A stretch of 64,000 nucleotides of DNA from Massilia cavernae (GTDB lineage Bacteria > Pseudomonadota > Gammaproteobacteria > Burkholderiales > Burkholderiaceae_D). Below the pieces are notes generated by a model. The model had not been told where the DNA came from, did no database searches, and saw nothing but the letters and a program-made list of their open reading frames with translations. The stretch's first letter is position 1. Every line of letters begins with the position of its first letter. Shown here one piece after another: positions 1-8,031 of the stretch. The stretch covers positions 35,053 to 99,052 of the forward strand of contig NZ_QYUP01000149.1 of NCBI RefSeq assembly GCF_003590855.1, read 5' to 3'. The translations under genes were made by a program, and so were the position numbers.

Positions 1-1
1 G

Positions 2-673
2 GGGTATCGCTTCTTTCAACACGTTGGCGAATGCCAATATAGGAAGAAGGGATTGACAACTATGTTCGCAACATTCCGCTGCCGAAATTGTAACAACCAT
101 CGAAAACAGTATGCCATTTCGGTTCGACCGACGACTGATGACAAGGTAGAGATGTTTAAGTACGGTGAACTGCCGCAGTTCGGCCCTCCAAATCCGTCAA
201 AGGTTCTGTCGTTGATGGGGGCTGAAAGGGATGCGTACTTGAAGGGCAGAAGATGCGAAAATCAGGGACTAGGTGTCGGGGCTTTCGCATACTATCGCCG
301 GGTCGTGGAAAATCAGAAATCTAAGATCATCGGTGAGATTCTGAAGGTTGCGGAGAAATTGGATGCGGCTCCTGAACTGATAGAGGATCTGAGAGCTGCC
401 AAGCAAGAAACGCGTTTTACCGAGGCTCTGAACCGTATTAAGCACGGTCTACCTCCCATTCTTCTAATCGACGGTCATAACCCGCTAACCCTCTTGCATT
501 CTGCGCTGAGCGAAGGACTACACGCCACAAGCGATGAAGCATGCTTGGAATTGGCGACGAGTATTCGGGTAGTTCTTACGGAGTTAGTTGAGCGTATGGC
601 TACAGCCGTGAAGGAGGAGGCGGAACTCACGTCTGCCGTTCAGCGTCTCCTCAAAGTTGGCGGGAAACGCTAA
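2..673 (+). CDS. Hypothetical protein, 5' end outside window
   Basis: This reading frame is open from base 2, so the gene very probably begins upstream of the window; the internal TTG (53) and ATG (62) are only fallback starts. The visible 223 residues begin with a short segment holding a Cys, then FRCRNCNNHRKQ, a C-x2-C pair that could be half of a zinc ribbon. The rest is mostly helical with a charged C terminus. I do not recognise the family. It lies in the low-G+C integrated element, and no operon partner is visible on its strand within 370 bp. Confidence 0.6.
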   Translation, partial: GYRFFQHVGECQYRKKGLTTMFATFRCRNCNNHRKQYAISVRPTTDDKVEMFKYGELPQFGPPNPSKVLSLMGAERDAYLKGRRCENQGLGVGAFAYYRRVVENQKSKIIGEILKVAEKLDAAPELIEDLRAAKQETRFTEALNRIKHGLPPILLIDGHNPLTLLHSALSEGLHATSDEACLELATSIRVVLTELVERMATAVKEEAELTSAVQRLLKVGGKR

Positions 674-696
674 CCGTACTAAGGTCGTGCCGTTGC

Positions 697-861
697 TCAG
701 AACGGCAGGATGCCAGCGGCGATGTCGGCCTGTGCTGCTGCACGATCCGCACGCTCAGCTTCAGTGTATGCGGCTACCACGGCTTCGTACTTGGCACGCC
801 GATGGGCGGTGATCTGCTCCGGGGTGAGACCTTCGTGAGCCGGGTCCGGGGCTGTCTGCAT
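697..861 (-). CDS. Possible small Ala-rich protein (54 aa)
   Basis: This short frame begins at ATG 861 and encodes 54 residues (MQTAPDPAHEGLTPEQ at the start, ILPF at the end). Its composition looks coding: Ala-rich, with alternating acidic and basic residues and a helical middle (RAKYEAVVAAYTEAERADR). It resembles the small orphan proteins of phages and integrative elements. There is no good Shine-Dalgarno sequence in front of the ATG, and a CTG 30 bp upstream is also in frame. It fills an otherwise empty 372-bp gap. Function unknown; it could be chance. Confidence 0.35.
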   Translation of the reverse strand: MQTAPDPAHEGLTPEQITAHRRAKYEAVVAAYTEAERADRAAAQADIAAGILPF

Positions 862-1045
862 GAGGATGCTGTACTTCGTAATGTGCAGAGCCTGCAGTGA
901 AACCGGTACCGTCGCCTAGTAGCAATAGCGGGTCAGGATTGACAGGGAGATCAGGTTCATAATTTACACATCAACGCGAAAAATGTTGTTTCGGCAACAT
1001 TGAAGTGTTACCGTTGATGCTCATATCATTTGAGTGAGGTAACCG

Positions 1046-1687
1046 ATGCTTCTTGTTTTATTTGTAGTCTGTGTGGCGGTTGCAATTGTTGTGGCCGTTA
1101 TGGTCAGTGCGGCAAACAATAAGAAGGAACTACGCGAACAGATATCTACGTTACCCGACTTCAGCAAAAGCGAAGTTCTCGCAAGTGATCGCGCTGCCAT
1201 AGCGTGTAGTGTTGAGTCGGGAAGATTTGCAGTCGGGTTACGCGACAACGGGATAGTCAAGGTTAAGGTGCTCCCCGCAGATACCTTTATCAGTGTAGAA
1301 GTTGAGCAGGTTGGCGAGGCGTCGGTGTCGAGAAAGACAGGGTTCGCTAAGTTTTCAACTAACTCTGGACCGAAAGAGATCAACTTGTGCGTCCATTTTC
1401 GCGATACAGAGTTTCCAGTGTTGCGGGTTTGCCTTTTCGTCAGAGTCGACGAGACTGCTCTCGGGGAACTCAGTGCTATGAAGATGGGCAGGGATTGGGA
1501 GTCAAAAATCTTGGCAGTTGCTCACACCTCAACCACGCGTGCCGTACCACTTATTCAAGATGACGTTAAGGCGATTTCGCCTCCCGGCGTTGCTGCCGAG
1601 GTTAGTGCACTTCACCGATTGCTGGTTGAGGGCGTGTTGAGTGAAGAGGAGTTCCGAGAAGCGAAATTAAAGGCGATCAGTCGTTAA
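1046..1687 (+). CDS. Membrane-anchored protein with C-terminal SHOCT-like motif
   Basis: The 213-residue product starts with one hydrophobic segment (about residues 1-22, LLVLFVVCVAVAIVVAVMV), so it is a single-pass or N-anchored membrane protein. The last 30 residues (LHRLLVEGVLSEEEFREAK) fit the SHOCT motif, a short helical oligomerisation element common at C termini in bacterial and phage proteins. The middle is beta-rich with no motif I recognise. GAGGT at 1034-1038 is a well-placed ribosome site and supports the ATG. It stands alone in the integrated element. Function unknown. Confidence 0.7.
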   Translation: MLLVLFVVCVAVAIVVAVMVSAANNKKELREQISTLPDFSKSEVLASDRAAIACSVESGRFAVGLRDNGIVKVKVLPADTFISVEVEQVGEASVSRKTGFAKFSTNSGPKEINLCVHFRDTEFPVLRVCLFVRVDETALGELSAMKMGRDWESKILAVAHTSTTRAVPLIQDDVKAISPPGVAAEVSALHRLLVEGVLSEEEFREAKLKAISR

Positions 1688-1725
1688 CTGTGTGCCCGGT
1701 AGATACGGTCGGGCTACCGTCCCCG

Positions 1726-1965
1726 TTACGGGTGCAACATCTCCCACAATTCCATTCCGACGGCTTGAGCCAAGCGTTCCATGCTGTCCACGGAAATGTT
1801 CCGCTCTCCCCGTTCTACTTGACCTATGTAGGTGCGGTGCAGCCCAGCCTGCTCGGCCAAAGCTTCCTGAGACAGGTTCAACGCTTCCCGGGCATGCCGA
1901 AGGACCAGTCCGAACTGAATCTTGGCTGGTTGTCGCTGTGTAGGTTTCGTTTTATCAGATTTCAC
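1726..1965 (-). CDS. Small XRE-family helix-turn-helix regulator
   Basis: The 79-residue product is nearly all one HTH_XRE (Cro/C1) domain. The pattern FGLVLRHAREALNLSQEAL..AGLHRTYIGQVERGERN is the canonical five-helix fold, with the recognition helix around residues 43-55. The N terminus is basic. There is no separate oligomerisation or sensor domain. Small orphan XRE proteins like this usually act as controllers of integrated elements or restriction or toxin loci, but no such partner lies beside it. It is convergent with the SHOCT gene and divergent from the secreted-protein gene. Confidence 0.85.
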   Translation of the reverse strand: MKSDKTKPTQRQPAKIQFGLVLRHAREALNLSQEALAEQAGLHRTYIGQVERGERNISVDSMERLAQAVGMELWEMLHP

Positions 1966-2091
1966 GCACAGTAGCGTGAGAGGAGGATGACTTTGGGTCT
2001 ACAGACTTTGAGTAGCATGTGATAGCATCCGTTCACATCTGCTGGGATAGCTTCTCCACAGGTTTTGATAAAAATACGATAAAGGGATGCG

Positions 2092-2682
2092 ATGAAAAAG
2101 ACATGGATTGCTATGGCACTATTGGCCGGGGCTACCGTTACTGCCACAACATCGGCGGTTGCTGTTGAAAAGAAGGGCAAGGCAGCGTCAACGGCAGTCA
2201 AGGCGATGCCAGTTCAAGAAGCGAAGCAAGTTGAGCCTATGTCATCGGATGAAGTAAAGGCTAATCTTGAGTACATCGACAAGCTGGCAAAGTCAGTTCA
2301 AACGTGTCAAATCCTTCACCAAAGCTTGACGGTGATGCTTGATTCAACAATTAACATCAAGGTCATCTCGGCTGAGATGGGCATGCGCGGAAGGCGTCTG
2401 TCAGAAATGGCCCGGAAAACTTTAGAGAATGAAGCGGCATCCGAAGCGAACATTCCCGGTGCAGTGCAGTCTTGCATCGCACGGAATAACGATGAGACTG
2501 TGGACCCTGCCCGGGGATTCATCCGTGCATTTAAAGACGAAAAGTTGAAAGGTAAGGCGAAAGAAACTGTGGCTCAGTGGATGACCGCACTTGCATCAAG
2601 TGGTACGGACAACTTCGGACAAGAGTCCAGCAAGTTTAAAACCCTTGCGAACGGCCTAAAGTTCGACCTGTCATTGGATTAA
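2092..2682 (+). CDS. Secreted hypothetical protein
   Basis: The 196-residue product begins with a clear Sec signal peptide: KK, a hydrophobic core (TWIAMALLAGATVTATTSA), and likely cleavage after AVA near residue 25. The mature part is a Lys/Ala-rich linker followed by a mostly helical domain with single Cys residues near 75 and 124 (VQTCQ, VQSCIAR) that could form a disulphide. I do not recognise the family. A periplasmic role is inferred from the signal only. It sits alone in the integrated element, followed by a long non-coding stretch. Confidence 0.65.
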   Translation: MKKTWIAMALLAGATVTATTSAVAVEKKGKAASTAVKAMPVQEAKQVEPMSSDEVKANLEYIDKLAKSVQTCQILHQSLTVMLDSTINIKVISAEMGMRGRRLSEMARKTLENEAASEANIPGAVQSCIARNNDETVDPARGFIRAFKDEKLKGKAKETVAQWMTALASSGTDNFGQESSKFKTLANGLKFDLSLD

Positions 2683-3259
2683 GTGTAGGCGGGCCGGAGC
2701 CTGAGTGGCGTTAGCTCAGGCTCAGCCGTGTGCACCGCAAATGGTCCTACAGCATGGCAAGGCCATGTCATACATCGAGGTACGAAACCCGTTAGGGCTG
2801 CGAACAGCCCCGGCCACTGCTTACGGCACGTTCCACGGAAACTACTCCAAACGCCCTACATCAAAAAAACATAGCAGGACATGTGCGATAGCTGTTGCAT
2901 GGCAAAGCTGAGGCAACACATATTGCACGAGCTATGTCGTACTACATGGCTTCGCCATATTTTTGCAAGATAAGGGCAACCCCGTTAGGGGGGTGTCAGT
3001 TAGTCAGTACTGCATGGAATGCGGTAGTTCGAAGCTGTGCAAGGAACGGCTACGGTCGACACGATAGCCTTCCGGCTACGGCTTTTGCAAAAACTCAAGC
3101 TTACGCTAGCCTCGCTTTCGCACGGCTCTTCATTAGGTGGCGTTAAATCGCTTTTTACTTGTTGGCACAATTTGCCGTGCAGGTTGACGTTATAGCTTTC
3201 TTTGCAGCTACGCAGAATATGCGAGCCTCGCTTCCGCACGGCTCTTTATTAGGTGGCGT
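2683..3259. other. Hairpin-rich non-coding stretch
   Basis: No convincing gene is seen on either strand. The stretch instead has many short inverted repeats with small loops, for example ATGGCTTCGCCAT near 2948-2960 and AGCCTTCCGGCT near 3066-3077, plus one 42-bp direct repeat described separately. The short frames present have no coding character. Confidence 0.5.
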
Positions 3260-3265
3260 TTAATC
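3108..3265. repeat. 42-bp direct repeat pair, 116-bp offset
   Basis: Copies at 3108-3149 and 3224-3265 match at 39 of 42 positions; both contain CACGGCTCTT or its close variant and end in GGCGTT-AATC. The right copy covers the stop codon of the AT-hook gene on the minus strand. Read on that strand it contains GAGCC..GGCTC, which could form a weak hairpin just after the stop. Confidence 0.75.
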
Positions 3266-4033
3266 CAAATCTGACCAATCGATGTCGGAGGATTGATGCC
3301 AATGCTGTTCTGCGACCTTAACCGCTTCGCACTCGATGACTCGGAGGCACATTGCCACTTTCTGAGCGTTTCGCAACGAGCCTTTCATTTCCTCTTGAAT
3401 TGCTTCAGCGGAGAGTACATCCAAGCGTTGGAGAAAACTGACCATCAATGTTTTTCCGAATGACCGAGTGTTGCCACCCATGTCAGCACGTACGGTACCG
3501 GCAACGATGTCATCAAAGAATGGGAGGGCTACCAGTGCATCCTTGGGGAAGATGAAACGCTGTAGATAGGGCTTTAGCCGATTTACAACGACTTTCTTCG
3601 GCCTACCCCTGCCCGGCTTGGTTGCAGGCAAAATTCCTGGGACTGGACAGGCATTTGGGCGCTCGCCATTACAGGGCGCTGCCCGGTGGATGGGTGCATT
3701 TCCCTTGGCTTGCGTATGAAGTTCATATTGAAGATGCAGATTTTCCAACCATCCGTGAATTTCACGTGCCCGAGCTTGCGACTCCCATTGGGCTCGTCGA
3801 GCTTTTGGTCTGGACGCACTCGGCGTTTCCGCCGTCAGTGCAATTGGCTTACCAGTACAAAGTGCTAGAGGTACACCAAGATCGGAATCTTGATGATAAG
3901 GAAGGATAGCTTCGCCGGGATGATTGATGGCGACTGAAGGCCGAAACGCCGCGTACTGAGGTGCCTCGTAGAAGTTGTTTGGCAGGAACGGCGGGTATTT
4001 ATGGTGGGGATGGCGGGTTGCTATTTGGGTCAT
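3260..4033 (-). CDS. Hypothetical protein with AT-hook motif
   Basis: The 257-residue product has a Pro/His-rich, poorly ordered N-terminal half and a folded-looking C-terminal half. Near residue 140 it holds PGRGRPKK, a textbook AT-hook (GRP core with basic flanks), which in other proteins binds the minor groove of AT-rich DNA. The remainder is a helical segment with no catalytic motif I recognise. DNA binding is therefore inferred from the hook only. It lies inside the integrated element upstream of the recombinase genes, and its stop codon lies in a duplicated 42-bp segment. Confidence 0.6.
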   Translation of the reverse strand: MTQIATRHPHHKYPPFLPNNFYEAPQYAAFRPSVAINHPGEAILPYHQDSDLGVPLALCTGKPIALTAETPSASRPKARRAQWESQARAREIHGWLENLHLQYELHTQAKGNAPIHRAAPCNGERPNACPVPGILPATKPGRGRPKKVVVNRLKPYLQRFIFPKDALVALPFFDDIVAGTVRADMGGNTRSFGKTLMVSFLQRLDVLSAEAIQEEMKGSLRNAQKVAMCLRVIECEAVKVAEQHWHQSSDIDWSDLD

Positions 4034-4433
4034 GGGTTGAGTCCTTTATGGTAATGCCGCGAACGGCGCTAGTTGTCTTGTGCATTGCAGGCTTTCAAGG
4101 TCATAAAAAAACCGAACTTTCCGGTTAGGGATGCAGTTCGGAATAAGGGCGGATATCGAGGTCGAGGCATCTTACGCTGCCCCTCAACCGTTTCCACAGA
4201 CACCGGATTTTGGCATGCATGAGCAGGAAAGTCAAAAAATCTTGACTTTAACTTTTGTGTGTGCATATAAAGGCTAAACCCCCCTTTGGCGTTTATACAT
4301 GGCGATACGAGCAGCTCGAATATGAATGGACTAAAGCAGGTGAAATGTGGGGAATTTCCCCGTGTAGGAATTAACCACAAGCGTCCATTTGCTAACCTCT
4401 CGTGTGCTGCTTCAATTCATCGATAGAGTTTGA
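4034..4433. other. AT-rich intergenic region, no supported gene
   Basis: A 103-codon frame exists on the minus strand (4069-4380), but its composition is not protein-like and it has no ribosome site. The stretch does hold a strong promoter-like signal with an inverted repeat (4228-4271) and a 13-bp odd palindrome GGGGAATTTCCCC near 4349-4361. It probably controls the AT-hook gene or the element's regulation. Confidence 0.45.
4228..4271 (+). promoter_or_regulatory. Inverted repeat over a sigma70-like promoter
   Basis: AAAGTCAA (4228-4235) and TTGACTTT (4242-4249) form a perfect 8-bp inverted repeat with a 6-nt spacer. The right arm contains TTGACT (4242-4247), followed after 18 nt by TATAAA (4266-4271), a good sigma70-type pair reading rightward. 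A protein bound to the repeat would cover the -35. No plus-strand gene follows directly, so the transcript could be non-coding or a remnant. Confidence 0.45.
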
Positions 4434-4910
4434 TTAGTCGTGCGGTAAGTGAGCGAGCCTGTTAGGGGCGCGTAGGGCGCATTGACGCTGCGTACGGAGG
4501 GATACTCCAATGAGGTGCCGTTGAGCGACTAGCGACGCTGTACGGCACGCTAGGCCCCATTGCTGAGGGGGTACCAATGGAAGCATCCACGGACTTCTCC
4601 GGCGTACTGGCTTGAGTTCATCAAGCAGTTTTATCTCTTCCGTTTCGGTCAGAAGTCTGCTTCTTCCTAGAGGTGTGGGCGGCTTGCGGACGAGGGTGCA
4701 TGGCTTGGACGTTGGCAGTCCCCATTCCTTCCGGGCGTGCGTAACAATGCCGGGGGGGGCTTGGTAGATGCGATTAGAGGCGCTAGGAGGCTTGTGCGAG
4801 AGGCGGGCTGGGCTGGTAATCAACTCACTACTATTCGTGCCATAGCGGGGCTGTGAGGGCCCTGCGTGCGTGCCTGTGGCTAGCGGATGGTGAGAAGACC
4901 GCCCATCCAC
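4434..4910 (-). pseudogene. Decayed tyrosine recombinase fragment
   Basis: The frame carries a recognisable slice of a phage-type tyrosine recombinase around residues 60-112: ARKEWGLPTSKPCTLV.. followed by RSRLLTETEEIKLLDEL and PVRRRSPWMLPLV, which in intact integrases spans the end of the core-binding domain and the start of the catalytic domain. After this the similarity stops; the expected Arg box, HxxR box and catalytic Tyr are missing. The N-terminal arm domain is also absent. It is a relic of an earlier integrase next to the intact one, and probably not expressed. Confidence 0.6.
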
Positions 4911-4918
4911 TCTGGATG

Positions 4919-6229
4919 TTATAAAGTTTCATTCGGGGCGTTGGTCAGTTGGTCGAGTAAGTTGCCCAGCTTCGCCCAGCCTTCCCGCTGTTCGTCGGCG
5001 TAGTCATGGCGTTGGTAGATGCGCTGCATCCGGTTCTGTTCCGCGTGGTTGGTCATGCGCTCGATGATGTGCTGCTCCACGCCGAGACTTTGAAGTAGGG
5101 TGGCTCCGGTCCGGCGTAGGTCGTGTGGCGTCCACTTTTCAGTGCCCAGTACGAGGGAGTCGGCAGCCTTGCTGCGGTTCGTTAGTGGCTTGGATGCCTT
5201 CAGTGCGGCTTGCCGGTCGCTGATCTGCTTGGTTGGTGACTTCACGTCGAGGTGGCATGTGTCGTCTTCGCTGGAAAAGCACCAAGTGCTTGTACCGGTG
5301 ATAGCCTTCAGGGCTTTAAACCGGCGGATGGCGAAGGCCGAGAGGTGGACGGTATGCGCTGGAGCCTTGCCCTTAGTGTTCGCCTCCGGGATGAGCCAAG
5401 TGCCGCCTTCTAGGTCCACATGCTTCCATTCCGCCTTGATCGTCTCACCGATGCGGGTGCAGCAGGACAGGGCAAGCCAGATTGCAATCTCGGTGGTCTT
5501 GACCAATCTGGCCTTTGGAAGCTGTTTCGCAAGTGCCCGGATGTCGTCGTGTGACAGGACGCGATCCCGCTCGATTTCTTCGTAGTCAGGCTGTGTGATG
5601 TCCTGCGGCTTGAGGTTGCAAGTAGGGTCGTCAACAAGCAGCTTCCAAGGCTTGCGACCATTAGACCATTTGAACATTTGCTTCAAGTTGTTGAGAATGA
5701 CGACGGCCTTGCGGTTGGTCCCTGTACTGGAGATTGGCAGGAGTAGGGCGCGTACGTGGCCTTCCTCCAAGTCGCGTAGTTTCATATGGCCGAGGATGGG
5801 GAGTACGTCCCGGTTGAACGACCGTGTGAGTTCGGCTCCGGCGTCCTTACGTCGAGTGGTAGCAAACCATGCGTCGTAGAGGTCGGCTACCGTGTAGTTG
5901 TCTACTGCCTTCTGGGTTGACTGGGCTGCTATCGCGGCGGCGTCCGCGTCTAGCTTCTGCTGGTAGTTGACGCCTTGCTTGCCCAGTGCGCGTATCTCTG
6001 CTGCCTTCGCCCGCGCGTCTAACAGTGAGATGTGAGCGGCGTCCGACTTCGGGCCGAAGGGCTTAGGCAGGCGGTAGTCGATCTGCTTACCGTTGACTGA
6101 GTAGCGAACGATGAAAAGCTTTTCCCCGCTGCTTGTCACGCCGATGAACAGGCCGGGGCTGGCGTTATATTTCTTGTAGGTTGCCGCTGGCTGTAGCTTC
6201 TGGATCGCCTGTACCGTTAAGTCTGCCAT
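4919..6229 (-). CDS. int: Tyrosine-recombinase integrase, P4 type
   Basis: The 436-residue product is a full-length P4-like integrase. Residues 1-95 are the arm-binding N-terminal domain (DUF4102 type: ASPGLFIGVTSSGEKLFIVRY). Residues 105-200 are the SAM-like core-binding domain. Catalytic residues are visible: Arg259 in CCTRIGET, His369 and Arg372 in HDLRR, His395 in TNHAE and the nucleophile Tyr405 in RIYQRHDY. It catalyses excision and integration of the element at the tRNA-Pro site about 150 bp from its start codon. All key residues are present, so the enzyme may be active. Confidence 0.93.
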   Translation of the reverse strand: MADLTVQAIQKLQPAATYKKYNASPGLFIGVTSSGEKLFIVRYSVNGKQIDYRLPKPFGPKSDAAHISLLDARAKAAEIRALGKQGVNYQQKLDADAAAIAAQSTQKAVDNYTVADLYDAWFATTRRKDAGAELTRSFNRDVLPILGHMKLRDLEEGHVRALLLPISSTGTNRKAVVILNNLKQMFKWSNGRKPWKLLVDDPTCNLKPQDITQPDYEEIERDRVLSHDDIRALAKQLPKARLVKTTEIAIWLALSCCTRIGETIKAEWKHVDLEGGTWLIPEANTKGKAPAHTVHLSAFAIRRFKALKAITGTSTWCFSSEDDTCHLDVKSPTKQISDRQAALKASKPLTNRSKAADSLVLGTEKWTPHDLRRTGATLLQSLGVEQHIIERMTNHAEQNRMQRIYQRHDYADEQREGWAKLGNLLDQLTNAPNETL

Positions 6230-6237
6230 ATCGTTTC

Positions 6238-6256
6238 GTGCCCTATCTGTGCCCTA
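6238..6256. repeat. Direct repeat GTGCCCTA x2, possible integrase arm sites
   Basis: GTGCCCTA occurs at 6238-6245 and 6249-6256, an 11-bp period, just in front of the integrase start and 120 bp from the attachment site. The position and one-turn spacing fit arm-type binding sites, but this is inference. Confidence 0.3.
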
Positions 6257-6375
6257 GAAAAAGTTGGGTTCAATCAATTCATGCTGGATGAGTTTGGATG
6301 ATTGAAACCGCTAAGTTATTGATTATAGGCGAATAAGCGATGAATGGCGATGGTGTTAGATAGATAGTTCTTTAA

Positions 6376-6420
6376 ATGGGGTGCAAGGGGTCGTGTGTTC
6401 GAATCACACCGTCCCGACCA
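6376..6420 (+). other. 3' fragment of tRNA-Pro(GGG): attachment site
   Basis: The 45 nt start in an anticodon loop (ATGGGGT: U33, anticodon GGG, G37) and run through anticodon-stem and variable bases, a T arm (GTGTG-TTCGAAT-CACAC), an acceptor strand CGTCCCG and ACCA. The expected 5' half, starting CGGGACG, is not upstream. This is the duplicated tRNA end left by site-specific integration. The loop ATGGGGT matches that of the E. coli GGG-reading tRNA-Pro, which is the basis for naming it. The complete tRNA gene should lie at the other end of the element, outside the window. Confidence 0.8.
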
Positions 6421-6455
6421 ATAGATTCAACGACTTACGACTCATCCTGTATATG

Positions 6456-6505
6456 AACCCACCACTGCATATTAGACAGTTGTCTAATATGCAGTGTGGT
6501 GGGTT
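6456..6505 (+). terminator. Strong hairpin after tRNA remnant
   Basis: CTGCATATTAGACA and its exact complement form a 14-bp stem with a 2-nt loop, extended after a 2-nt bulge by AACCCACCA/TGGTGGGTT. It lies 35 bp past the tRNA end and probably terminates the original tRNA transcript, although no long T-run follows. Confidence 0.65.
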
Positions 6506-6578
6506 TGTCATTTGTTGCCCGCGATACCTCAACTGCGTCGACGATGACCGTGATGTCGAGGAATGGTGAGGCGCCACG

Positions 6579-6923
6579 ATGGGACTATCCTATGCACGAT
6601 TGGGCGAACGACTTGACACGGCGAGAACGCGGCGCGAGCATCTGAATATGGAACCACGCATCGCATCGTTAGAAGCCATTTCGGAAAACACCGTAAAGTT
6701 GGTGGATGAGATTCGTCGCCGGATGGACGAGGGGTTTCGAGACGCTCGGCGCGAGTCTATTGAGATGCGAGCGGAACTCCGCTCAGAAATTCGCGAGGCT
6801 CGAAACGAGTCCAATGAACGGTACAAGGAACTCCGCACGGAGATGCGTTGGGTGGTAGGCATCCAGTTTACGACATTGCTTGCAGTTCTTGGCTTGCTGG
6901 CCAGAGCCGTCAATCTCTTCTAA
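6579..6923 (+). CDS. Small coiled-coil protein with C-terminal membrane helix
   Basis: The product (114 residues from ATG 6579, or 91 from the ATG at 6648, where conserved-looking sequence MEPRIASLEAISENT begins) is a long heptad-bearing helix rich in Arg/Glu (about 30-90) and a hydrophobic tail (TTLLAVLGLLARAVNLF). It is likely a tail-anchored membrane protein exposing a coiled coil to the cytoplasm. Such proteins are widespread but uncharacterised. It is the first chromosomal gene beyond the attachment site. The start is uncertain. Confidence 0.6.
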   Translation: MGLSYARLGERLDTARTRREHLNMEPRIASLEAISENTVKLVDEIRRRMDEGFRDARRESIEMRAELRSEIREARNESNERYKELRTEMRWVVGIQFTTLLAVLGLLARAVNLF

Positions 6924-6978
6924 TCTTGCACGTAACGCTTGCATCGCCCAATCGTCGGAAGCTGGTGCCGCGAATGAT

Positions 6979-8031
6979 TTAGCCGTTCGGCTTGTGCATC
7001 ATCGCTCTCAGCATCATCCGCGCACTGCGTGCCAGGAGCGCGCATGCTGCATCGACCACTCGCGCCGGCGCGGTGCCGTCGTTGAACAATACCAGGCTTT
7101 CAACTTGCCACGGCGTGTGCTGGGGAGCCGTCAGCGCGCACAGGTCGACCACCGGCGTACCAACCGCGGCAGCCAAGTGAACAGAACCGGTGTCGTTTGA
7201 GATGATGACGCTGGCAAGCTTGATGGCCGCTCCAAGTTCGCCGAGGTTCAACTCCCCCGCCAGCAAGCATGCCGCGTCGCCACAGCCCCTGTGGATTTCA
7301 TCGATCAGGGGCCGCTCTGCGGCATTCCCCGCCAGTATAATCGGCACACCGGTGCGCCGCGCGATGTCGCGGATGACATCGGCCCAGTGTGCGGACCGAT
7401 AGCGCCGCGGCGGCGCGCTGGAATCGGGGTGGAGCAGCAGCCACTGGCGATCCGGGTTGATGCCCGCAGCAAGCAGCCGGGCGCGCATTGCTTCGACATC
7501 GTTATCGAGCACCGAAAAGGACAAGCCCAGGCTGGCGGCGGTGCATCCGACGCTGGCTACCAGATCCAGCTGGCGCCGCACTTCGTGCCTGATCAGCGTG
7601 GCTGGCTCGAGGTCGGGAATCCAGTCAGACAGTAACCGGCGCGGATTCTCGCGGCAGTGGGCAATGCGCAGCGGGATCCCGGCCAGGTAGCAGGTCAACG
7701 CGGCGGGCAGGGCGCTCTGGCCGAAGGAGGTGAAAATCGCCACCGCGTCGAAATGGCGCGCGGCGATGGAGGCGATGAATTCCGTGTCGGCTGCGGGATG
7801 GTGCGCGCCGCTTGCCTCCATCCACGGCGCCGCGTAGTCGATGATGGCGTCCACCTCTGGAATGAAAGGTGCAGCCGCAACGCCTTCGCGCGAGGTGAGC
7901 AGGGACACGCAGCGGCCTGGGCGCGACTGCTTGATCGCGCGTATCGCGGGGGTGCACATCAGCACATCCCCGAGCGAGTCGAGGCGGATGCACAGCACGC
8001 TGCGCGCATCATTCCACGCGGCGTTGTTCAT
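6979..8031 (-). CDS. Glycosyltransferase family 9 (heptosyltransferase-like)
   Basis: The 350-residue product has the GT9 signature: an N-terminal Rossmann motif (LCIRLDSLGDVLMCTPAIRAIK, residues 13-34), and a C-terminal nucleotide-binding half with ISNDTGSVHLAAAVGTPVVDL, the conserved D-T/S-G-x-x-H loop of ADP-heptose:LPS heptosyltransferases. It would add heptose or a similar sugar to LPS core or another surface glycan at the inner-membrane face. It overlaps the upstream HAD gene by 23 bp, so the two are co-translated. Sugar specificity cannot be read from sequence. Confidence 0.85.
   Translation of the reverse strand: MNNAAWNDARSVLCIRLDSLGDVLMCTPAIRAIKQSRPGRCVSLLTSREGVAAAPFIPEVDAIIDYAAPWMEASGAHHPAADTEFIASIAARHFDAVAIFTSFGQSALPAALTCYLAGIPLRIAHCRENPRRLLSDWIPDLEPATLIRHEVRRQLDLVASVGCTAASLGLSFSVLDNDVEAMRARLLAAGINPDRQWLLLHPDSSAPPRRYRSAHWADVIRDIARRTGVPIILAGNAAERPLIDEIHRGCGDAACLLAGELNLGELGAAIKLASVIISNDTGSVHLAAAVGTPVVDLCALTAPQHTPWQVESLVLFNDGTAPARVVDAACALLARSARMMLRAMMHKPNG

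Noticed and set aside
2705..3239. Several 60-80-codon frames in the hairpin-rich stretch
   Set aside because: They overlap each other on both strands, follow hairpin words and have no protein-like pattern.
4069..4380. 103-codon minus-strand frame in the AT-rich gap
   Set aside because: It has no ribosome site, runs through the promoter-like inverted repeat and has odd composition.
6376..6420. Complete tRNA gene at the attachment site
   Set aside because: Only the 3' part from the anticodon loop is present; no matching 5' acceptor strand or D arm lies upstream.
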